From Rickettsiales bacterium (lineage in GTDB: Bacteria > Pseudomonadota > Alphaproteobacteria > Rs-D84 > CACZYB01): a DNA stretch of 5,946 nt. The notes beneath the pieces were generated by a model that was given only the letters and a program-made list of their open reading frames with translations, did no database searches and was not told the origin of the DNA. Below are positions 1 to 3,089 of this stretch, piece by piece. A program made the position numbers and the translations under genes. Each line of letters begins with the position of its first letter. The stretch's first letter is position 1. Where the stretch lies: the NCBI GenBank assembly GCA_031255155.1, contig JAIRTB010000090.1:1-5946 (forward strand), written 5' to 3'.

Positions 1-807
1 CGCGTCCTGCGGCGGAACCGACCGCAGGACATAGCCCGTTCCCGCGTTGGTGGGGCTGCTGCCGCTATACGCCGTCCCCGGATATATCATGACCCACGGC
101 TTTCTGCTTGCGGGGGAGCGGTTTAGTTCCGCGGTGGTCATGTTGTTGTTGTAGTTCGAATCGTCAAGGTTCGCAAGGTATACATATCCGCCCGTCGTGT
201 CCTCGGGGTGGTGCTTGTTCGTCCAAACGCTGCTTGGCATTATCTGCCCCGCCGCATAGTTATAGTATAGATGGTTGCTGCCCAGCCCCGTGGTCGAACA
301 GCACATCGTGTGGAACCCGCCGATCCTTGTCGCGTTGGCAAGCGACGAACCCGTCTGCACGGCTATCCCGCCCCCGTTTTTTACGAACACATAATAATCT
401 TTTCCCGCTTCAAGGCTGCCAAGGTTCTTTTCCCACTCGACACCCTTGCTGTTCCTTATGCGAATCGTGGTCGATCTTGCCACCGCAGCCATATACCACC
501 CGCCGCTCGCCCCCGCGCCCACCCCGCCGGCATTCCCCGTCGCGCTGTAATTCTGGTCTATGTGCGCAAGCAGTATGTTGTCAAGATTGGTCGAATACGG
601 GGATTTGCAATCCGCCGCCGATACCGCGCCAACCGAATCGGTGATATATCCTCCCCCTACCGATTCGCAAGAAATTGGCGCGGCCGATGCGTTCGGGCAA
701 TAATAATCTTTCGGGCAAGTCGTGCATTGATAATACGCCGAATCCGCCGGTTTATCCGCCCAAATTATGGCCGCGATGGCAATTGCGGGAATATACTTTT
801 TACGCAT
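1..807 (-). CDS. Exported cysteine-rich protein with Mtd/C-lectin-like region (3' end beyond window)
   Basis: ATG at 807-805 opens a frame with no stop through base 1: 269 codons, C terminus missing. AAGGAG (819-814) lies 6 nt before the ATG. Residues 2-4 are RKK, followed by a hydrophobic run to about W16, which fits a signal peptide; the cleavage site is unclear (A17-A24). Cysteines at 28, 31, 37, 47 and 67, with CPKDYYCP and a GAVSAADC ending, resemble the GCC2/GCC3 (ephrin-receptor-like) module. From about residue 130 the order is LEAGKDYYVFV, an acid/Gly turn, ATRIGGFH (159-166), PSSVW (191-195), then KPWVMIYPG (236-244). This parallels, from memory, phage Mtd (LTAGTDYAIYV, TARKVGGFH, YSLWD, FWADIYLL), which leads into a C-type-lectin fold. 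Role inferred: a surface adhesin or binding protein, possibly a diversity-generating retroelement target. The CDS is certain; the fold is moderately supported; the function is inference. Confidence 0.85.
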   Translation of the reverse strand, partial: MRKKYIPAIAIAAIIWADKPADSAYYQCTTCPKDYYCPNASAAPISCESVGGGYITDSVGAVSAADCKSPYSTNLDNILLAHIDQNYSATGNAGGVGAGASGGWYMAAVARSTTIRIRNSKGVEWEKNLGSLEAGKDYYVFVKNGGGIAVQTGSSLANATRIGGFHTMCCSTTGLGSNHLYYNYAAGQIMPSSVWTNKHHPEDTTGGYVYLANLDDSNYNNNMTTAELNRSPASRKPWVMIYPGTAYSGSSPTNAGTGYVLRSVPPQDA

Positions 808-813
808 GTTTCT

Positions 814-819
814 CTCCTT
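814..819 (-). promoter_or_regulatory. Shine-Dalgarno of the exported protein
   Basis: AAGGAG on the minus strand, 6 nt before the ATG at 807, fixes the start. Its AAGG half is also the 3' arm of a hairpin (816-835). Confidence 0.8.
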
Positions 820-835
820 GGCTCCCTTTCCAAGG
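816..835 (-). promoter_or_regulatory. Leader hairpin overlapping the ribosome binding site
   Basis: On the minus strand, CCTTGG (835-830), an 8-nt loop AAAGGGAG and CCAAGG (821-816) form a perfect 6-bp inverted repeat. The 3' arm covers the first four bases of the AAGGAG site for the exported protein, so folding would hide part of it. The loop itself holds AAGGGAG, a second purine-rich stretch. Control by temperature, ligand or protein is only inference; the stem is short. Confidence 0.45.
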
Positions 836-867
836 CCGCGAATCGCATGCGACTATTTCACCGGCGC

Positions 868-895
868 ATTATATAGCCGCCCTCTGTAATTGCAA
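868..895 (-). promoter_or_regulatory. Sigma-70-like promoter of the exported protein
   Basis: The minus strand has TTGCAA (895-890), a 16-bp spacer and a perfect TATAAT (873-868). The predicted start near 861 gives a leader of about 54 nt holding a TCGCATGCGA palindrome (852-843) and the RBS hairpin. The promoter begins 9 bp after the mraZ stop, so the downstream gene can be expressed separately from mraZ. Confidence 0.7.
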
Positions 896-904
896 GGGAA
901 TTTT

Positions 905-1351
905 TTACTTTGGAATGATCAGGGCGGGCCTGGCTTTTATAGCCCGCTCGCGCGCCTGTTTCTGATGCTTTTCGAATTCCGCGCGGTTCCATATTTGGAA
1001 TGTTTTTCCGCGCCCTACGAACAACGCTTCGCCCTCTATGCCCGCGAATCGGACCAAGTCCCCCGGAATCACTATGCGCCCCGCCACATCGAACGCCAAT
1101 TTCCTCGCGTCGCTGAATATAAGGGAGTTTATGCTTTGCGCCTCTTCGCCGAACAGGTCCAATCCGTCCGTCGCGTCGCTTATCTTCTCCATACGCGACA
1201 GAGGACACCCTTCGATACACCTGCTTGTGAACGAATGGAACAGCGCCACGCCCTGGAAATCCTCGGGCTCTATGGCCGCGCGGAAATCGTTCGGCACGCT
1301 TACGCGGCCTTTGGCGTCTATCTTGTTCGCGCTTGTGCCAAGGAATAACAT
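905..1351 (-). CDS. mraZ: MraZ, AbrB-fold transcriptional regulator
   Basis: 148 aa, normal for MraZ (about 140-155). Family role: a ring-forming DNA-binding protein that represses the division and cell-wall (dcw) cluster and its own promoter. Both half-repeats are visible: LGTSANKIDAKGRVSVPNDFR (residues 4-24, with D12, K14-G15-R16 and P20) and D88..GR(91-92)IVIP. The start at 1351 gives the usual MxFLGT-type N terminus; in-frame upstream codons run through the putative promoter and are rejected. ATG at 1363 (four residues longer) is a weaker alternative. No clear Shine-Dalgarno, only a GGTGGG stretch. Oddity: mraZ is normally followed by rsmH and ftsI, but here the next minus-strand gene is an unrelated exported protein with its own promoter. 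The tail is basic (HQKQARERAIKAR). Confidence 0.93.
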   Translation of the reverse strand: MLFLGTSANKIDAKGRVSVPNDFRAAIEPEDFQGVALFHSFTSRCIEGCPLSRMEKISDATDGLDLFGEEAQSINSLIFSDARKLAFDVAGRIVIPGDLVRFAGIEGEALFVGRGKTFQIWNRAEFEKHQKQARERAIKARPALIIPK

Positions 1352-1354
1352 AAT

Positions 1355-1369
1355 GCCCACCATAACCCG
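1355..1369 (-). promoter_or_regulatory. Possible MraZ autorepression boxes
   Basis: The minus strand reads CGGGT, 5 nt (TATGG), TGGGC. Two NGGGN units at a 10-bp period match the TGGGN-N5 direct repeats known as the E. coli MraZ operator. They overlap the putative -10, which suits autorepression. There are only two units and the first is imperfect. Confidence 0.35.
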
Positions 1370-1387
1370 TCCGATTTTGGTTGTCAA
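1359..1387 (-). promoter_or_regulatory. Putative mraZ promoter (leaderless)
   Basis: The minus strand has TTGACA (1387-1382, consensus), a 17-bp spacer and TATGGT (1364-1359, four of six consensus bases). Only 7 nt (GGGCATT) separate the -10 from the ATG at 1351, so transcription would start at or next to the start codon. This fits the lack of a clear Shine-Dalgarno. Confidence 0.5.
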
Positions 1388-1411
1388 TGACAAATTTTGA
1401 CCAGTTTTGAC
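1381..1411. repeat. Palindrome plus phased TTTTGAC repeats upstream of mraZ
   Basis: TTGTCA-A-TGACAA (1381-1393) is a perfect 6+1+6 palindrome that contains the mraZ -35. TTTTGAC occurs next at 1395-1401 and again at 1405-1411, one helical turn apart, adding further TGAC half-sites. This looks like an operator cluster for an unidentified regulator of mraZ. Confidence 0.45.
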
Positions 1412-1432
1412 TTTCAATGCCATCTTGTTGCA

Positions 1433-1452
1433 AATAATTTGTAATAATTTGT
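1433..1452. repeat. Perfect 10-bp tandem repeat AATAATTTGT (UP-element position)
   Basis: Two exact copies of AATAATTTGT lie back to back, ending 9 bp before the plus-strand -35 at 1462. AT-rich sequence here is where an UP element would contact RNA polymerase alpha. The 10-bp phase could also serve an architectural protein. It lies in a markedly AT-rich patch of an otherwise GC-rich window. Confidence 0.5.
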
Positions 1453-1461
1453 TTTTTATGC

Positions 1462-1490
1462 TTGACAAGCGATTCTCTATGAATCACAAT
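1462..1490 (+). promoter_or_regulatory. Promoter of the 115-aa gene
   Basis: TTGACA (1462-1467), a 17-bp spacer and CACAAT (1485-1490, four of six consensus bases). Predicted start near 1497, leaving a leader of about 25 nt that contains AAGGAG at 1511-1516, 5 nt before the ATG at 1522. Confidence 0.6.
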
Positions 1491-1521
1491 CCCACCGTGG
1501 CGACACAAAAAAGGAGCTAAA

Positions 1522-1869
1522 ATGGAGAGTAAAAACAAGACAATCCTTATGACCATAATCGATTCCGTCATCGAGGATGTGGTTTGGGTCGAAAAGGGCG
1601 GCGCGGCGATATCCTTGAAAGAGGCTATCGCGCGTTCTATACACGGCGGGGCGGGCGGCACTTTGGATGCTCTTTCGCGGGACGAGCTGATCGGCGCCTA
1701 TACGGCGTTTCAAATTCGGCGCCAGTCTTTCGGCGAAAATACCAAGGCCATGTCCGACAGCCAGATAGCCGATCGCGTCAAGGTCTTCATATTCGACGCC
1801 GCGCGCGAGCAGATGTCCGCGCTCGAAGCCGCCGTCGGCGAAAGCGGGACGCTCCGCAAAGCGGCTTAG
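1522..1869 (+). CDS. Hypothetical 115-aa protein
   Basis: I do not recognise a family. The ATG at 1522 is supported by AAGGAG 5 nt upstream and by a promoter at 1462-1490. The product has no signal peptide or membrane segment and looks like a mostly helical cytosolic protein. It has an N-terminal hydrophobic/acidic helix (TILMTIIDSVIEDVVWVEK), a Gly-rich turn HGGAGG at about 41-46, an SRDELIGAYTAFQIRR helix, and a C-terminal helix DRVKVFIFDAAREQM before a basic end RKAA. It diverges from mraZ across a shared AT-rich control region and converges on sspB. That arrangement does not assign a function. A longer antisense frame covers the same bases but lacks translation signals. Confidence 0.75.
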   Translation: MESKNKTILMTIIDSVIEDVVWVEKGGAAISLKEAIARSIHGGAGGTLDALSRDELIGAYTAFQIRRQSFGENTKAMSDSQIADRVKVFIFDAAREQMSALEAAVGESGTLRKAA

Positions 1870-1883
1870 TCCGCGGCCGCTTT
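1858..1883 (+). terminator. Possible terminator of the 115-aa gene
   Basis: AAAGCGGC (1858-1865), a 10-nt loop and GCCGCTTT (1876-1883) form a perfect 8-bp inverted repeat spanning the TAG at 1867-1869. The T-tract is only three bases, so termination may be weak. Confidence 0.4.
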
Positions 1884-1892
1884 CCGAAATCG

Positions 1893-1933
1893 AAAAAATC
1901 GCGGCTTGCGCGCCGGTTTTGATAGTCGCCGCG
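1893..1933 (-). terminator. Possible terminator of sspB
   Basis: On the minus strand, CGCGGC (1933-1928), a 22-nt loop and GCCGCG (1905-1900) are followed by ATTTTTT (1899-1893). The U-run is good, but the stem is short and the loop long. A second inverted repeat, gccgca/tgcggc (1935-1940, 1950-1955), spans the sspB stop. Confidence 0.4.
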
Positions 1934-1946
1934 TGCCGCAAGGCTC

Positions 1947-2423
1947 CTATGCGGCTTCGTCCGGGCCGGTTGGTTTTTTAAAGAAATCCGAAAGAGAGAT
2001 TATATTGTCCCCGCCGCCGTTTACGGGCAGTTCGGGCTCGTCGTCGCCTATGGCAAGGATGGTGTCGTCGCCGGGGGTGAAGGTAAGGGTGAAGTTCACG
2101 CTTGGGTCGGTGAATGCGATAAGGGAATGGAACGGCACGATTATATGGTACATGTGGTTGTTGAAGCTAAGCGATACGCCGAACTCGTGGTCGTTCACGC
2201 TAAGGTTGGAAAAATCGTGCTGGATGACTATGGTAAGCTCGTCGGTATATTGCCGGAGCAGGAAGTCTGGCACGACGACGCCCTTCGAGTCGGGTTTCAG
2301 GGTGATATAGAAATAATGCTCGCCGTAAAGTCCGGCGTTGGCGACTTGCTTCAAACAGTTCCGCACCACGCCCAGCATGGCGTTTTCAAGCATGCGTCCG
2401 TAATCTAGATAGTCTTTTCCCAT
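1947..2423 (-). CDS. sspB: SspB, ClpXP proteolysis adaptor (alphaproteobacterial type)
   Basis: 158 aa, the usual size for alphaproteobacterial SspB. Family role: binds ssrA-tagged polypeptides from stalled ribosomes and tethers them to ClpX for degradation in the cytosol. The substrate-binding core is recognisable: YGRMLENAMLGVVRNCL (8-24), GEHYFYIT (34-41), ELTIVIQHDFSNL (62-74), FGVSLSFN (81-88) and IIVPFHSLIAFTDPSVNF (94-111). An acidic, Gly-rich flexible linker (118-139) leads to IISLSDFFKK (141-150), matching the ClpX-binding tail (VVSLDAFRKK-like). ATG 2423 is chosen because an in-frame ATG at 2465 would add 14 residues lying across the promoter -35 and -10 and foreign to the family. 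No Shine-Dalgarno precedes 2423. Converges with the 115-aa gene, diverges from nusB. Confidence 0.93.
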   Translation of the reverse strand: MGKDYLDYGRMLENAMLGVVRNCLKQVANAGLYGEHYFYITLKPDSKGVVVPDFLLRQYTDELTIVIQHDFSNLSVNDHEFGVSLSFNNHMYHIIVPFHSLIAFTDPSVNFTLTFTPGDDTILAIGDDEPELPVNGGGDNIISLSDFFKKPTGPDEAA

Positions 2424-2433
2424 GGCGGGGCGT

Positions 2434-2462
2434 ATTATAGCGCGCCGAGAATTGGATTGCAA
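2434..2462 (-). promoter_or_regulatory. sspB promoter
   Basis: The minus strand has TTGCAA (2462-2457), a 17-bp spacer and a perfect TATAAT (2439-2434). The ATG is 10 nt past the -10, leaving a leader of about 3-4 nt. The same TTGCAA/TATAAT pair drives the exported protein gene (868-895). Confidence 0.65.
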
Positions 2463-2485
2463 CATTTGATTTTGTGTGCTAGGAT
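2457..2485 (+). promoter_or_regulatory. nusB promoter sharing its -35 with sspB
   Basis: TTGCAA (2457-2462) is its own reverse complement, so the sspB -35 also reads as a plus-strand -35. It is followed by 17 bp and TAGGAT (2480-2485, four of six consensus bases). Six bases later is the GTG at 2492, the expected transcription start, so nusB mRNA would be leaderless. Confidence 0.5.
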
Positions 2486-2491
2486 GTCCCC

Positions 2492-2908
2492 GTGGTTTCG
2501 TCCGAAAGATTGCAGGGTTTAAGGAACGCGCGCATAGCGGCGGTCCAGTTCGTTTATTCGTCGGCGTTCAATGGGCTTGCCATAGGGGGCGCCTCCGCGC
2601 GGTCCTTTATGGCCTCGCCGGTGTTCAAGGAATCCCGGGACAATATGGACATGGCCCTGTTTTCGTTTCTTGTGCGCGGGTTGGGTCGGAATGTCAAGGC
2701 GGTCGACGCCGCGCTTGGCGCCGCGTTGTCAAAAGGCGGCACGGACGCCATGACTATGGCCGTATTGCGCTTGGGAGCTTTCGAGATTCTGTTCGGCGAT
2801 ACTCCGCGCGCGGTCGCGTCCAAAGAATATACGGATATAGCGGCCTGCTTTGTTTCCGCCAGAAGGACGGCGCTTGTGAACGCGGTCCTGTCTGCGCTCA
2901 AAGGGTGA
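2492..2908 (+). CDS. nusB: NusB, transcription antitermination factor
   Basis: 138 aa, close to the usual 130-160. Family role: with NusE (ribosomal protein S10) it binds boxA RNA and supports antitermination and folding of rRNA transcripts. Seen here: an Arg-rich N terminus with the RxxAxQxxY-like pattern R14-I-A-A-V-Q-F-V-Y22, and the family's best conserved C-terminal stretch AVLRLGAFEILFGDTP (90-105), EYTDIAACF (112-120) and LVNAVLSAL (128-136). The middle is divergent. The start is GTG at 2492: the frame has a TAG at 2480-2482 and no other start between, and the next candidate (TTG 2510) would cut into the conserved helix. No Shine-Dalgarno. It stands alone here, without ribH or thiL, its common alphaproteobacterial neighbours. 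Confidence 0.88.
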   Translation: MVSSERLQGLRNARIAAVQFVYSSAFNGLAIGGASARSFMASPVFKESRDNMDMALFSFLVRGLGRNVKAVDAALGAALSKGGTDAMTMAVLRLGAFEILFGDTPRAVASKEYTDIAACFVSARRTALVNAVLSALKG

Positions 2909-2916
2909 TGCCCAGC

Positions 2917-2944
2917 CCCGCCTGTCGACGGAAAATCCCGCCTG
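2917..2944. repeat. Short direct repeat CCCGCCTG
   Basis: Two exact copies of CCCGCCTG (2917-2924 and 2937-2944) with a 20-bp period follow the nusB stop. No stem with a T-run is present, so this is not an obvious terminator. Confidence 0.35.
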
Positions 2945-2977
2945 GTTGTTGACGGTTCGGGGATTGTCGGACGACTC

Positions 2978-3089
2978 TGCCGACATCGCTGATTGTCCTC
3001 CCTCCGATAGCCTTTTATTGCCGCGAAATAGTCGGTCGGCGCCGCTGGTTGCCGTTCCGCCGATGGCCGGTTATTGCTGGGAAATAGCC
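2978..3089. repeat. Decayed 56-bp tandem duplication covering the valS 3' end
   Basis: Read on the minus strand, 3089-3034 and 3033-2978 are adjacent 56-bp units. The first 47 positions align without gaps with 36 identities by my hand count; the rest is weaker. Unit 1 contains the last valS codons and stop (GCTATTTCCCAGCAATAA), and unit 2 repeats them as ACTATTTCGCGGCAATAA. Origin may be an old tandem duplication or a dispersed repeat inserted at the gene end. The rest of the convergent spacer 2909-3070 shows no gene and no canonical terminator. Confidence 0.6.

Noticed and set aside
271..876. 201-aa plus-strand frame over the exported protein
   Set aside because: Arg-rich shadow without recognisable motifs; the minus-strand frame has a signal peptide, cysteine module and ribosome binding site.
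1352..1468. Longer mraZ starts up to 1468
   Set aside because: The extension precedes the conserved FLGT N terminus and covers the promoter and operator-like sequence.
858..1661. Long open frame on the minus strand (267 aa)
   Set aside because: It overlaps mraZ in another frame and the AT-rich control region, has Arg/Gly-rich shadow-type composition and no family features. mraZ explains the region.
1477..1941. 154-aa frame antisense to the 115-aa gene
   Set aside because: No Shine-Dalgarno or promoter in its favour; the plus-strand gene has both. It would also run into the 3' flank of sspB.
2424..2465. Longer sspB start at ATG 2465
   Set aside because: The extra 14 residues lie over the TTGCAA/TATAAT promoter and do not belong to the SspB family; translation from there would need an mRNA starting further upstream.
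2978..3089. CRISPR array
   Set aside because: Two adjoining imperfect 56-bp units with no spacers and no cas genes; it is a tandem duplication.
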